Positions 49,383-59,294 are shown, counted from the first letter of the stretch. The stretch is DNA of 64,000 bases from DASRAP01 sp035277145 (GCA_035277145.1 DATELA010000072.1:78922-142921), one strand, 5' to 3'. Notes: a model not told the origin generated them from the letters alone. Translations and numbers: made by a program.

Positions 49383-50596
49383 TGTCCGAGAAAGTCCATG
49401 CCGCCCCCCGACATCAACCCGTCCATCGCAGGTTCTTCGGGCTTTGCGGGTGCGGCGGTTTTCGCCGCGATTTCCGCTTTCACCGCGGCCGTCGCCGCCG
49501 CCACATCACCCGCCTTCACCGACGACGACATGCGGCGGAACGTGCGCATCTGCAATTCAAAGTCCGACGGACGCGTCGCTGCGGCAAGCGCGACTTCAAA
49601 CTCGACGTGTCCTTCGGTCACGAGATCCGCCAGATGCTGGTCGAACGTTTGCATGCCGTACTGCTCGCGGCCTTCGGCGATGTAATCGCGAATCTCATTC
49701 ACGCGATTCGCATCCAGCATCAACTCGCGAATCGTCGACGTGTTGATCATGACTTCGCACGCGGGCACGCGACCCTTGCCGTCCTTGCGTGGCAGCAAAC
49801 GCTGCGACACCACAGCGTGCAACGACTCGGCGAGACGGATGCGCACCACGTCCTGCTCCTCCGGCGGGAACATCGCAAGAATACGCATCACCGTGCTCTG
49901 CGCATCGGGCGTGTGCAGCGTCGACACGAGCAAGTGTCCCGTTTCGGCCGCTTTCATCGCCGTGTCGATCGTCTCGGCGTCGCGCATTTCACCGATGAGC
50001 ACCACGTCAGGATCCTGACGCAACGCGGCGCGTAAACCCGACTGGAAACTCACAGTATCAACGCCGATCTCGCGCTGCGTCACCGAACACTGCAGATCGC
50101 GATGCAGGAACTCGATCGGATTCTCGAGCGTCACGACGTGTTTGTTCTGCGTCGTGTTGATGCGATTGATGAGCGCTGCCATCGTGCTCGATTTGCCCGA
50201 GCCCGTCACGCCCGTCACGAGGATCATGCCGCGCTCCGCGTCGGCAACATGCGCGAGCACTTTCGGCAACCCGAGCTTCTCGAAACTCGGCACTTCGAAC
50301 GGAATCACACGCATCACGATCATGAAGCTCGATCGCTGGCGCAGAATGTTCACACGAAAACGACCGATACCCGGCGCTCCCCATGAACAGTCATAGTCCC
50401 GAATCTTGTCGATGTTCGCGCGATCCTCTTCGTTCGCGATCAACCGCAGCGCGATACTCTTGGTTTGGTCAGGCGTCAGCGCCTGTTTCGTGAGCGCAAC
50501 GAGCTTGCCATCGATGCGCGCGCGAAACACGTCACCGGCTTTGATGTGCAAGTCGGAGGCGCCACGATCGACCGCAGCCTTGATGATCTTTTCCAT
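49379..50596 (-). CDS. pilT: Type IV pilus retraction ATPase
   Basis: 405 residues. The start at 50596 (MEKIIKAAVDRGASDLHIKA) is the canonical PilT opening, read as TGATG with the upstream stop. Walker A: GVTGSGKSSTMAAL. Asp and His boxes and Walker B: LRQDPDVVLIGEMRDAETI and LVSTLHTPDA. An Ala/Pro-rich C-terminal extension (AEIAAKTAAPAKPEEPA) is longer than in model PilT. It powers pilus retraction for twitching motility and DNA uptake. No other pilus gene lies nearby. Confidence 0.92.
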   Translation of the reverse strand: MEKIIKAAVDRGASDLHIKAGDVFRARIDGKLVALTKQALTPDQTKSIALRLIANEEDRANIDKIRDYDCSWGAPGIGRFRVNILRQRSSFMIVMRVIPFEVPSFEKLGLPKVLAHVADAERGMILVTGVTGSGKSSTMAALINRINTTQNKHVVTLENPIEFLHRDLQCSVTQREIGVDTVSFQSGLRAALRQDPDVVLIGEMRDAETIDTAMKAAETGHLLVSTLHTPDAQSTVMRILAMFPPEEQDVVRIRLAESLHAVVSQRLLPRKDGKGRVPACEVMINTSTIRELMLDANRVNEIRDYIAEGREQYGMQTFDQHLADLVTEGHVEFEVALAAATRPSDFELQMRTFRRMSSSVKAGDVAAATAAVKAEIAAKTAAPAKPEEPAMDGLMSGGGMDFLGQ

Positions 50597-51636
50597 CAGT
50601 AACCCGCGTCCTTGTTGACAAGGTTTCGCAGCGGCGTTCCCGCAACATACCGCCGGCAATTCTCGAGATAGAGCGCGGCCTGACGATCCCAGAAGCGCCG
50701 CGGTGTGACCGCCGAAATATGCGGCGTGATGAGCGCCGAGCGAAGACGCCACAGCGGAGAAGTTGCGGCGAGCGGCTCTTCGTGAAAGACATCCAGCACC
50801 GCCCCGCGAAGCCGCCCCGACGCCAACCGCTCGGCGAGCGCGTTTTCATCGATCATCGCGCCGCGCGCAACATTCGCAATCACGGCGTGCGTCGGCAACA
50901 TGTCGAGCCGCTCGGCGGTGATAAGGCCTTTCGTTTGCGGCGTCAGCGGCGCAGCGAGTACGAGCGCGTCGGCAGCCGGCATTTCCGAGTCGAGCTTGTC
51001 CATGCCGACGACCTTTGCGAATCCATGCGGTACGCCTTCATCAGGCCTGCGACGCACGCCGACGCACGTCGAACCAAGTGCGGTCAATCGCTTCGCCACT
51101 TCCCCGCCGATGCCGCCGGTGCCGACGATCAACACGCGCGATTCACCAGCTTCGCGCGCGGGCGAATCCACCGCGACGAATACATCGCGATCCCATGTAG
51201 CGCGGCGCTGAGCGTCGCTCGTGAGGTCGAAGCCACGCCAGAAGTGCAACAGCCCCGCGACGACATACTCGGACATCGGAATCGCGTGTACACCCGCGGA
51301 GTTCGTGAGCATGATGTCGCTCTTCAGAAACTCCGGGAACAACGCGCTGCCAACGCCTGCCGTTGCCGTGTGTACCCATCGCAACTTTTTCGCGGCAGCA
51401 AACAATCGCGGCGTAATTCCATACCCGTAGTAAACCTCGGCATCTGAAATCGCAGCGAGCGCTTCGGGCGTTGGCGGATAACCACCGTCACCATCGGAAA
51501 CGGTGTCGGTCGTGACGACCTGCACGGTCCATCCTTCCGGTGCGCCGTCAATGATCTCTTGCTCGAGCGATTCCGGAATGCGCCACACGCGCGCTTTCGC
51601 GCGGAGATCGATCACCATCTTTCGCACGGCGCTCAC
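50596..51636 (-). CDS. D-isomer-specific 2-hydroxyacid dehydrogenase
   Basis: 346 residues. NAD-binding GTGGIGGEVAKRLTALG, catalytic Arg in NVARGAMIDENAL, Glu and His in VFHEEPLAATSPLW and TPHISAVTP. Substrate unassigned (glyoxylate/hydroxypyruvate-type or D-lactate-type). It shares a 1-bp overlap with pilT and a 4-bp overlap with trpS. An internal Met at 51618 could be the start instead. Confidence 0.88.
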   Translation of the reverse strand: MSAVRKMVIDLRAKARVWRIPESLEQEIIDGAPEGWTVQVVTTDTVSDGDGGYPPTPEALAAISDAEVYYGYGITPRLFAAAKKLRWVHTATAGVGSALFPEFLKSDIMLTNSAGVHAIPMSEYVVAGLLHFWRGFDLTSDAQRRATWDRDVFVAVDSPAREAGESRVLIVGTGGIGGEVAKRLTALGSTCVGVRRRPDEGVPHGFAKVVGMDKLDSEMPAADALVLAAPLTPQTKGLITAERLDMLPTHAVIANVARGAMIDENALAERLASGRLRGAVLDVFHEEPLAATSPLWRLRSALITPHISAVTPRRFWDRQAALYLENCRRYVAGTPLRNLVNKDAGY

Positions 51637-52613
51637 ACCAGGCCCATGAGGCGTTTGGTTTCGCCGAGCGTTTTTTGCGCGACGTCACGCGCATGGCCGG
51701 CGCCCTGATCGAGTACGGCGGTCACCGCTTCCGGATCGTCCTGCAATTCCTTCGCGCGCCGGCGAATCGGCGTGAGTTCGGCTGTCATCGTGTCGAGCAG
51801 CACTTTCTTGCAGTCGATGCAGCCCCACTTGGCGCCGCGACAGTTGGCCGCGACTTCTTCCTGAGTTGTCGGCGACGAAAAACCTTTGTGCAGCGTGTAG
51901 ACGTTGCAGATGTCGGGATTGCCCGGATCCGATTTGCGTTTGCGCGCGGGATCCGTCATCGCCGGTTTGAGTTTTTCCCAGATCGCGTCGGGTTCCTCGA
52001 GCAAGCCGACGGTGTTACCAAGCGACTTCGACATTTTCGCCTGGCCGTCGAGGCCAAGCACGCGCCGCGTTTGCGTGAGCAGCGGTTTGGGTTCGGGGAA
52101 AAACGGTTTCGCAGGCGAAAACTTTGCGTTCCAGCGGCGCGCAACTTCGCGCGACAATTCCAGATGTTGCACTTGATCCTCGCCGACAGGCACGAGATCA
52201 GCGTGGTACAACAAAATGTCGGCCGCCTGGAGAATCGGATAATTGAGCAGACCCGCGAGCACACTTTCCTGCTTCGCGGATTTCTCCTTGAATTGCGTTT
52301 GACGTTCGAGTTCGCCGAGCGGTGTGACCGAGTTGAAGATCCACGAGAGCTCGGTATGTTCCGGCACCGCTGACTGAACGAAGAGTGTTGCGCGCGCGGG
52401 ATCGATGCCGGCCGCGAGCAATCCAATCGCCATTTCCGCCGTGCGCCGCCGCAAATCCGCCGCCTCGTATTGCACCGTGATCGCGTGATAATTCACGATG
52501 CAAAAGAACGTCTCATACTCACTTTGCAACGCCACCCAATTGCGAACTGCGCCGAGGTAATTTCCGATGTGCAGTTCGCCCGACGGCTGGATTCCGCTGA
52601 AGACGCGTGGCAT
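51633..52613 (-). CDS. trpS: Tryptophanyl-tRNA synthetase
   Basis: 326 residues, class I. GIQPSGELHIGNYLGAVRNW (HIGN signature 15-18) and QAKMSKSLGNT (KMSKS 193-197). A Cys-rich turn NCRGAKWGCIDCKK is typical. Divergent from the phosphatase-family gene. It charges tRNA-Trp and heads the minus-strand cluster through dapA-like. Confidence 0.95.
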   Translation of the reverse strand: MPRVFSGIQPSGELHIGNYLGAVRNWVALQSEYETFFCIVNYHAITVQYEAADLRRRTAEMAIGLLAAGIDPARATLFVQSAVPEHTELSWIFNSVTPLGELERQTQFKEKSAKQESVLAGLLNYPILQAADILLYHADLVPVGEDQVQHLELSREVARRWNAKFSPAKPFFPEPKPLLTQTRRVLGLDGQAKMSKSLGNTVGLLEEPDAIWEKLKPAMTDPARKRKSDPGNPDICNVYTLHKGFSSPTTQEEVAANCRGAKWGCIDCKKVLLDTMTAELTPIRRRAKELQDDPEAVTAVLDQGAGHARDVAQKTLGETKRLMGLV

Positions 52614-52651
52614 CGGCTGAAATTACGCCTCGCACACGGAGCGCGGCAGTG

Positions 52652-53458
52652 ACGCTCCGTGATGGCCGCGCATTGATGACACTGGTGCGCGAAGCCGCGC
52701 ATGCGGCCGCGAAAGTCATTCGCGACGCGACGCCGCGCCGCGCGCAACTCGATTGGCAGCAGAAGGGCCGTTCAGATTTCGTGACGGAAGTGGATGTGGG
52801 AGCCGAGCGCAGCGCAATCGAAGTTCTCCAGCGCGCGGAACCGGGCGCCGGCTTCGTCGCGGAAGAATCCGGTCGGGCACCGGGTACCGGGGACCGGGTA
52901 TCGGGACTGCAATTCATTATTGATCCGCTGGACGGCACGACGAACTTTCTTCACGGCGTACCCGATTACGCTGTCTCGATCGGCGCAGTCGTGGACGGTG
53001 GGCTAGTAGCCGGTGTCGTGTATTCAATTCCCCGCGACGAATGCTTCACTGCGTTCGCAGGCGGTGGCGCATGGCTCGGCGATACACAGTTGCGTGTTTC
53101 GGGAATCAGCGAGCCAACCAAGGCGCTGGTGGGAACAGGTTGTCCGTTCAAGGATCCCGCAGTAATTCCTGAGTACGTCGCGCAAATGTCGCGCGTGATG
53201 AAGGGAACCGGCGGCATTCGCAGGCCCGGTGCCGCATCGATTGATTTGGCATCCGTCGCCGCCGGCCGCTTCGATGCATTCTGGGAAACCCGCTTATCTC
53301 CCTGGGATATCGCCGCAGGAATCTTGTTGGTGCGCGAAGCCGGTGGTGTGTGCACGGACTTCGACGGCGCAACGCTTGAGCCTGCGTTCAGCTCAGTCGT
53401 CGCCGGGAATCCGGCGATGCACGCATGGCTGCTGCGCACATTGAACGACAAGCCTTAG
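52652..53458 (+). CDS. Inositol monophosphatase-family phosphatase
   Basis: 268 residues. Metal-site motifs EES (VAEESG), DPLDGTTNFLHG and SPWDIAAG. It may act on inositol phosphate, histidinol phosphate or 3',5'-adenosine phosphate. I chose the GTG at 52652 to avoid overlapping trpS. A short GGTACCGGG-type repeat (52879-52906) is read as APGTGDRVSG between the EES and DPLDG motifs. Confidence 0.87.
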   Translation, partial: TLRDGRALMTLVREAAHAAAKVIRDATPRRAQLDWQQKGRSDFVTEVDVGAERSAIEVLQRAEPGAGFVAEESGRAPGTGDRVSGLQFIIDPLDGTTNFLHGVPDYAVSIGAVVDGGLVAGVVYSIPRDECFTAFAGGGAWLGDTQLRVSGISEPTKALVGTGCPFKDPAVIPEYVAQMSRVMKGTGGIRRPGAASIDLASVAAGRFDAFWETRLSPWDIAAGILLVREAGGVCTDFDGATLEPAFSSVVAGNPAMHAWLLRTLNDKP

Positions 53459-53467
53459 CTTTTTCCC

Positions 53468-54973
53468 ATGGGTCTCATCGAACTCGTTCCGAATTTCTCC
53501 GAAGGTCGCCGCCCCGAAGTCATCGCCGCCATTCGCGATGCAATCGCGAGTGTGAGCGGCGCCGTCGTGCTCGACGTGTCGTCCGATCAATCGCACAATC
53601 GCACCGTCATCACACTCGTTGCTCCGCGTGAACGCGCAGTCGACGCTGCGTTCGCCGGTATGAAGAAAGCCGCCGAGCTGATCGATCTCACCAAGCATCA
53701 AGGCGAACACCCGCGCATTGGTGCGACCGACGTGATGCCCTTCGTTCCCCTCGAGGGCAGCACGATGGACGACTGCGTTGCGCTCGCGCGCGAACTCGGA
53801 GCTCGCGTGGGGAAAGAGCTCGAGATCCCCATCTATTTATATGAACGTGCCGCGAGCCGGCCCGAGCGAAAGAATCTCGCCGACGTGCGTCGCGGTGAGT
53901 TCGAAGGCCTGCGCACAGAGCTCGGCACCAACCCTGCGCGCACGCCTGACTTTGGCCCGGACCGTATTCATCCGACCGCCGGTGCAACCGCAATTGGCGC
54001 GCGGCCGTTTCTCGTTGCGTACAACGTGTATCTGGGCGGCGCCGAGAATCTCAAGATCGCGAAAGAGATTGCGAAAGCGGTTCGCGAGTCATCCGGCGGT
54101 CTCAAAGGTGTGAAAGGACTCGGCCTTGAAGTCGATGGTCAGGCGCAAGTGTCGATGAATCTCGTCGACACTGAGCAAACACCGATGCACATCGCGTACG
54201 ACACGGTCGCGCGCGAAGCAGAGTCGCGCGGCGTGCAAACAACGTGGAGCGAGATCGTTGGGCTCGTTCCCGAGCGCGTGTTGTTCGAAGCCGCTGCGCA
54301 CCACGTGAAGTTGCGTGGATTTTCGCAGCAACTCGTGCTCGAGAATCAGGTGCGCGCCGCGTCGACCGGTGAGTCGCTCGATGGTTTCGTTGCGTCGGTT
54401 GCGTCGAGTGAACCTGTGCCCGGCGGCGGTTCGGTTGCGGCGCACGTCGGCGCGCTCGGCGCTGCACTCGCGCAGATGGTTGCGAATCTCACGATCGGCA
54501 GAAAGAAATACGCGGACGTCGAGAAAGAGATGAGCGATCTCAAATCGCGCGCCGCTGCTGCGTGCGCGAAGTTGTCCGCGCTCGTTCAGCGTGACGCAGA
54601 CGCATACGCGAAGGTCTCAGCGGCGTACAAACTTCCCAAGGACAGCGCTGATCGTCCTGCGGCAATTGAAGCGGCGCTCGTCGCTGCGGCGGAAGTTCCG
54701 CTCGAAACCGCGCGCGCGTGCGCTGATGTTGCAGAACTCGCGGCGGTCGCTGCGGAAGATGGCAACGCGAATGCGCTTTCCGACGCCGGCGTCGCCGCAC
54801 TGCTCGCGGAAGCAGGCGCGCGGGCCGCGGCGTACAACGTACGGATCAACGCACAGAGCATGACGGACCGTGCGCGAGCGGAGAAGTTCATAGCCGATGC
54901 AAAGGCGGCGGTCTCTCGCGCGCACGAGTTGTCGCGCACTGCCGCGGATATAGTCGAGAAAGGGCTCGGCTAA
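53468..54973 (+). CDS. ftcD: Bifunctional glutamate formimidoyltransferase / cyclodeaminase
   Basis: 501 residues. The N-terminal domain (about 1-300) opens MGLIELVPNFSEGRRPEVIA with HNRTVITLVAPRE and GEHPRIGATDVMPFVPL. The C-terminal cyclodeaminase (about 305-500) has PVPGGGSVAAHVGALGAALAQMV. It transfers the formimino group of histidine breakdown to tetrahydrofolate. No hut genes adjoin. Strong ATG, 9 bp after the phosphatase stop, so the two are probably cotranscribed. Confidence 0.92.
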   Translation: MGLIELVPNFSEGRRPEVIAAIRDAIASVSGAVVLDVSSDQSHNRTVITLVAPRERAVDAAFAGMKKAAELIDLTKHQGEHPRIGATDVMPFVPLEGSTMDDCVALARELGARVGKELEIPIYLYERAASRPERKNLADVRRGEFEGLRTELGTNPARTPDFGPDRIHPTAGATAIGARPFLVAYNVYLGGAENLKIAKEIAKAVRESSGGLKGVKGLGLEVDGQAQVSMNLVDTEQTPMHIAYDTVAREAESRGVQTTWSEIVGLVPERVLFEAAAHHVKLRGFSQQLVLENQVRAASTGESLDGFVASVASSEPVPGGGSVAAHVGALGAALAQMVANLTIGRKKYADVEKEMSDLKSRAAAACAKLSALVQRDADAYAKVSAAYKLPKDSADRPAAIEAALVAAAEVPLETARACADVAELAAVAAEDGNANALSDAGVAALLAEAGARAAAYNVRINAQSMTDRARAEKFIADAKAAVSRAHELSRTAADIVEKGLG

Positions 54974-54999
54974 CAGCGAGAATCGAGGAGGAAGGCGAA

Positions 55000-56193
55000 A
55001 TGCGAGCTGCGAGGAACCTGCCCCTGCGTGCGCACCGCTTCCGCGCCGCCATCGCGACCGTCCTGTTCGTCGCGAGCAACGCGGACGCACAGCCGCCGCA
55101 CGCTGCGCTCCAGGCAAAGCTCCAGGCGAAACTCGATTCCCTGCACTCCCTCGGACGTTTCCCTGGCGCAACCTTCGCCGCGGCGCTCCCCAACGGCGAC
55201 GTCATCGCGATCGCCACCGGCATGAGCGACACAGCGCTCAAGCTCCGCATGAAACCCACCGATCTCATGCCGAGCGGCAGCACCGGCAAGACGTACGTCT
55301 CGGCGCTCGCGATGCAACTCGTGCACGAAGGCAAGCTCGATCTCAACGCGCCAATCTCGAAATACCTGGGCACCGAACCGTGGTTCAGCCGCCTGCCGAA
55401 CAGCGCCGACATCACCGTGCGCCAACTCATGACGCACACGAGCGGTCTCGTGCGCTATGAATTCAACGAACGCTTCACCGCCGATCTCACGAAAGCGCCC
55501 GCGGACAAAGTCTGGAATCCACGCGATCTCATTGCGTACATCTTCGACACACAAGCGCCGTTCAAAGCGGGCGAAGGATGGGATTACTCCGACACGAATT
55601 ACATGGTGCTCGGAATCATTCTCGAGAAGATCACCGGCGCAACGATGAACGGCGAAATTCAGCGACGCGTTGTCGGACCGCTCAAGCTCACACAAACGGT
55701 ACCGAATGCGTCCGCGCGCGTACCGGGAATTGTTCAGGGTTATGCGGGCGCGAACAATCCATTCGGCGGCACCGACGCCATGCTCACCAACGGCGCGTTC
55801 GCGTTCAATCCCGCATTCGAATGGGCGGGCGGCGGATGGTCGAGCACCACTGCCGATCTCGTTCGATGGGCGAAAGCGCTGTACGAGTGGAAAGTCTTCG
55901 ACGCGTCGCTCTCGTCGCGATTTCTCGACGGCGCCGCCGCGCGCCTCGGACAAGGCGCGCGCTACGGACTCGGCGTCATCATGATGCCCGCATCACCGAT
56001 CGCTCCCGCACTCGGTGAGTCTATTGGACATAGCGGATTCTTTCCGGGATACCAAACCGAGATGCGGTACTATCCCGCGCACAACATCGCGGTCGCGCTG
56101 CAGATCAATACGAGCGTTGGAAGAGCGATTCCGCGAGGCATGGCGGGGGCCACAAGTGAACTCGCCGCCATTATCCTTGAGGGCAAAGAATAG
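55000..56193 (+). CDS. Secreted serine hydrolase (beta-lactamase/DD-peptidase class C-like)
   Basis: 397 residues; Sec-type N-terminus ending SNADAQ. Serine-active motifs: SGSTGKTYVSALAMQLVH (SxxK), DYSDTNYMVLGIILEK (Tyr-x-Asn position) and SIGHSGFFPGYQTEM (HSG). Serves as a beta-lactamase, DD-peptidase or esterase; not distinguishable. It follows ftcD with a 26-bp gap. In-frame start at 55000; the RBS AGGAGG sits a few bases before it. Confidence 0.83.
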   Translation: MRAARNLPLRAHRFRAAIATVLFVASNADAQPPHAALQAKLQAKLDSLHSLGRFPGATFAAALPNGDVIAIATGMSDTALKLRMKPTDLMPSGSTGKTYVSALAMQLVHEGKLDLNAPISKYLGTEPWFSRLPNSADITVRQLMTHTSGLVRYEFNERFTADLTKAPADKVWNPRDLIAYIFDTQAPFKAGEGWDYSDTNYMVLGIILEKITGATMNGEIQRRVVGPLKLTQTVPNASARVPGIVQGYAGANNPFGGTDAMLTNGAFAFNPAFEWAGGGWSSTTADLVRWAKALYEWKVFDASLSSRFLDGAAARLGQGARYGLGVIMMPASPIAPALGESIGHSGFFPGYQTEMRYYPAHNIAVALQINTSVGRAIPRGMAGATSELAAIILEGKE

Positions 56194-56203
56194 CCCCCAA
56201 CAA

Positions 56204-57511
56204 ATGAATCTCGCGACGTTGCGGCGCGCGATGGCAGCTGCTGGAGCGAAAAAGCTCTATGCGAAAGCGCTCGCACCGAACGACAACAGCAAGAACCAAA
56301 TCTACTTGGGCGGTGACTTCGGCGCGCTGCATGTCCTGCCAGCGGGGAACGCGGTTGCCGACCCATCGAACAAGACGTTCAAGGCGGCACTTCGCCTTGG
56401 TTGGCTCGATGATAGCGGCGTCGCGCACCCCGCGCCGAACGCTCAGCTAATTCTTTATCCGCAGTATCCAGAAGTGCGTCTGTCTGGGTTCTTGAGCGGT
56501 GTCGAAAAGGAGGCGCGTCCTTCAGACGTCATGACGTCGCGAGCGCCCGGGCGTGTGCTTTTTCTCGGCGTGCGCAACGACGGCGTGATTCTCGCTTACT
56601 CCTCGGGCGCCGATACTGTTCTTGCGCGCGAGTTGGCGACGCTCCGCGATCTCGAAAAAGTTGGCGTGTTTCAGCAGGTTGCGCTGGACGGCGCCGCAGG
56701 AGTTGCGAACCGCAGCGTGCTCCTTCGCGAACTCTGCCGGATCGCGAGCGCTGGGTGGATGGATTCGAGAAGACTCAACCGGGATGGCATATCGATGCCA
56801 TGCGCAGCGCCTAATTGCGGCGGGTATACGCTTGAGGCCGAACTCGGCATCGTACCCAACGCGCGCGCCGCACCGGATTTTCACGGTTGGGAGGTGAAAC
56901 AATTCGGCGTCACCACGTTCGACCGCGATGTTGCGACAACAATTACGCTCATGACACCTGAGCCATCGGCCGGATATTACGCTGAAGCCGGCGTCCTGAA
57001 GTTTGTCTCGCGTTACGGTTACGCGGACCGCCGCGGACGCGAGAATCGTCGAAACTTCGGGGGGCAGTTTCGCTTCGACAGGCGCGATGCGCGAACGGGC
57101 CTGACACTGACGCTAACCGGTTTCGCGAACGGACGAATCACTGACCCCGGCGGCGGCATCCGCCTCGTCGATGACGACGGTCGTGACGCAGCAACTTGGC
57201 TATACACCGACCTGATTGATCACTGGAAACGAAAACACTCGTCGGCCGTGTACGTCCCGTCGATGAAGCGCACCGAGCCGCGGCGACGATACCGCTTTTC
57301 GCCCGTCGTGAGGCTCGCGACCGGAACGACCTTTGAGCGCCTACTCGTGGCAATTCGCGATCAAGCGATCGTTTACGACCCCGGGATCAAGGTGGTAAGC
57401 GGACCCGACAGCACGAGGAGCAAGCGTCGCAGCCAATTCAGGATTAGCTCAGCGCGGATCGACCAACTCTACACGTCGGTCGAGCGCGTCAACGCCTGCA
57501 CCGGAGGTTGA
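56204..57511 (+). CDS. MvaI/BcnI-family type II restriction endonuclease
   Basis: 435 residues. Nuclease core in the C-terminal half: GGYTLEAELGIVPNARAAPD then FHGWEVKQF, with Asp225, Glu230 and Lys232 giving the D-x4-ExK signature. The MvaI family cuts CCWGG (MvaI) or CCSGG (BcnI) as a monomer. The N-terminal 110 residues form an extra domain. The next gene is a Dcm-like methyltransferase, which supports CCWGG. The ATG at 56204 follows the previous stop by 10 bp. Its stop overlaps a TTG of the methylase frame (TTGA). Confidence 0.85.
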   Translation: MNLATLRRAMAAAGAKKLYAKALAPNDNSKNQIYLGGDFGALHVLPAGNAVADPSNKTFKAALRLGWLDDSGVAHPAPNAQLILYPQYPEVRLSGFLSGVEKEARPSDVMTSRAPGRVLFLGVRNDGVILAYSSGADTVLARELATLRDLEKVGVFQQVALDGAAGVANRSVLLRELCRIASAGWMDSRRLNRDGISMPCAAPNCGGYTLEAELGIVPNARAAPDFHGWEVKQFGVTTFDRDVATTITLMTPEPSAGYYAEAGVLKFVSRYGYADRRGRENRRNFGGQFRFDRRDARTGLTLTLTGFANGRITDPGGGIRLVDDDGRDAATWLYTDLIDHWKRKHSSAVYVPSMKRTEPRRRYRFSPVVRLATGTTFERLLVAIRDQAIVYDPGIKVVSGPDSTRSKRRSQFRISSARIDQLYTSVERVNACTGG

Positions 57512-57543
57512 CGGCGGGACATTTTGCGGACATATTGGCCTAT

Positions 57544-58809
57544 ATGCGTCCCCCCGAACAAAAACCGGAACAGAAGAAGCTCCGCGAAGCACTCCGATAT
57601 TTCTCTCAGACCGATCTGGCGCACTATCTCGAGGTGAGCCCGAGGACACTCCGGCGTTGGATCGTTGGCGAGACAACTCCGAAGTACTCGGTGATTACGG
57701 CGATTGACCACGCTCTCTCTCGCGATGATCGTCCCTCACGCCCTGACTTTACGTTCGTCGACCTTTTCGCGGGGATCGGCGGTCTGCGTCGCGGCTTCGA
57801 AAACGAAAACGGTCGATGCGTGTTCACGTCGGAGTGGGACACGCACGCCGCGAAGACCTACAAGGCGAACTTCCCCGATGCCGAGGATATCTACGGGGAC
57901 ATCACTAAGAAGGCGCCTGAAACAATCCCAGAGCACGACATCCTGCTGGCCGGTTTCCCGTGTCAGCCGTTCAGTCTCGCCGGTGTCTCAAAGAAGAAAA
58001 GCCTTGGACGTGCGCACGGCTTCCGGGACAAAACGCAAGGCACACTTTTCTTCAATGTTGTTGAGATACTTGGCGCAAAGCGTCCCAAAGCATTCGTGCT
58101 GGAGAACGTGAAGAATCTTCGCTCGCACGACGCTGGGCGAACCTACGCCGTGATCATGGGCGCGCTGCGCGAGCTTGGATACACCGTGTTCGACGACGTT
58201 GTGAATGCGCAAGCGTGGGTTCCACAGCGACGCGAACGAATCTTCATGGTTGGTTTTCGCGAGGACGTCGACTTTTCCTTCGCGGACATGAGACGCCCAT
58301 CTGCCGCGCCGACACTCGCCGATGTCCTGCACTCGTCCGACGAAGAGCCTGAAGAGCCGTACACGATTCGAGACAAAGGGCGCACTGTCGTTCACCCGCG
58401 GTATACGCTCAGCGATCACCTGTGGCAGTATCTACAGGACTACGCGGCGAAACATCGCGAGAAGGGGAATGGCTTCGGGTGTAGCGTTTTCTCGGGCAAG
58501 GATATCGCCCGAACTCTCTCCGCGCGGTATCACAAGGACGGAAGTGAGATCCTGATTGCTCAAGCCAGGCGTAACCCGCGAAGGCTCACGCCGCGCGAGT
58601 GTGCAAGGCTTATGGGTTTCGACCAACCGACTCGCGCGCCGATGGCGATTCCTGTATCGGATACGCAGGCATACCGTCAGTTCGGCAACTCAGTGGTCGT
58701 TCCCGTTGTGGAGTCGTTGGCCAAGGTGGTAGTGCCGCGGGTCGTTTACCCGCAGGTCTATCCACCACCGTCGCGCGAACAACAAGAGCTGTTTGCGGCC
58801 GCGAGCTAA
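57544..58809 (+). CDS. DNA (cytosine-5-)-methyltransferase, Dcm/EcoRII-like
   Basis: 421 residues. An N-terminal helix-turn-helix (FSQTDLAHYLEVSPRTLRRW) may bind its own promoter. Motif I FVDLFAGIGGLRRGF, motif IV AGFPCQPFSLAGVSKKKSLG with catalytic Cys140, motif VI AFVLENVKNL, motif VIII QRRERIFMVGF and motif X YRQFGNSVVVPVV. The SLAGVSKK-SLGRAHGF segment matches Dcm and EcoRII enzymes, which methylate CCWGG. ATG at 57544 used; a TTG at 57508 overlaps the restriction enzyme stop and could start a 12-residue longer form. Confidence 0.93.
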   Translation: MRPPEQKPEQKKLREALRYFSQTDLAHYLEVSPRTLRRWIVGETTPKYSVITAIDHALSRDDRPSRPDFTFVDLFAGIGGLRRGFENENGRCVFTSEWDTHAAKTYKANFPDAEDIYGDITKKAPETIPEHDILLAGFPCQPFSLAGVSKKKSLGRAHGFRDKTQGTLFFNVVEILGAKRPKAFVLENVKNLRSHDAGRTYAVIMGALRELGYTVFDDVVNAQAWVPQRRERIFMVGFREDVDFSFADMRRPSAAPTLADVLHSSDEEPEEPYTIRDKGRTVVHPRYTLSDHLWQYLQDYAAKHREKGNGFGCSVFSGKDIARTLSARYHKDGSEILIAQARRNPRRLTPRECARLMGFDQPTRAPMAIPVSDTQAYRQFGNSVVVPVVESLAKVVVPRVVYPQVYPPPSREQQELFAAAS

Positions 58810-59248
58810 CGAGCAGAGCGTATCTGCTGCGCGCCGCAAGAACATGGCGGCTATTCGCGGACGGGACACTAAGCCCGAGCTTGTTGTTCGTCGTGCCCTA
58901 CACAGAGCAGCGTTGCGATTTCGGCTCCACGCGCGCGGTCTGCCGGGGCGTCCTGATATTGTTCTCGCTAAGTACCGAACCGTGGTGTTCGTTCACGGGT
59001 GTTTCTGGCACCACCATGGCTGCGGCAATTCTGTGTGGCCGAAGACACGTCGCGCGTTCTGGCGTCATAAGATCAACGGCAACATTAGACGGGATGCGAC
59101 GAACGTTCGTGAACTGCGTGCGCTCGGTTGGAAAGTGGTCGTGATCTGGGAATGCGCGGTGCGGCGCGGTCGCGGGTTTGAATCGCTTGTGCGCAGAATC
59201 CGGTCGCAAACGCGCGATTCGCATGTGCGTTCCCATCGCAAGCGGTAG
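58793..59248 (+). CDS. vsr: Very short patch repair endonuclease
   Basis: 151 residues. Vsr motifs: NMAAIRGRDTKPELVVRRAL, GLPGRPDIVLAKYRTVVFVHG (catalytic Asp), CFWHHHGCGNSVWPKTRRAFW (zinc ligands) and NVRELRALGWKVVVIWECA. It nicks T:G mismatches at CCWGG sites produced by deamination of 5-methylcytosine. The TTG start at 58793 overlaps the methylase by 17 bp, supplying the residues upstream of NMAAIRG that Vsr proteins normally carry. Confidence 0.92.
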   Translation: MRPRANEQSVSAARRKNMAAIRGRDTKPELVVRRALHRAALRFRLHARGLPGRPDIVLAKYRTVVFVHGCFWHHHGCGNSVWPKTRRAFWRHKINGNIRRDATNVRELRALGWKVVVIWECAVRRGRGFESLVRRIRSQTRDSHVRSHRKR

Positions 59249-59294
59249 CGCCAGCTGGTGTGCGCTGAGCAGTATTAGAGCAGCGAGGTCTCTA

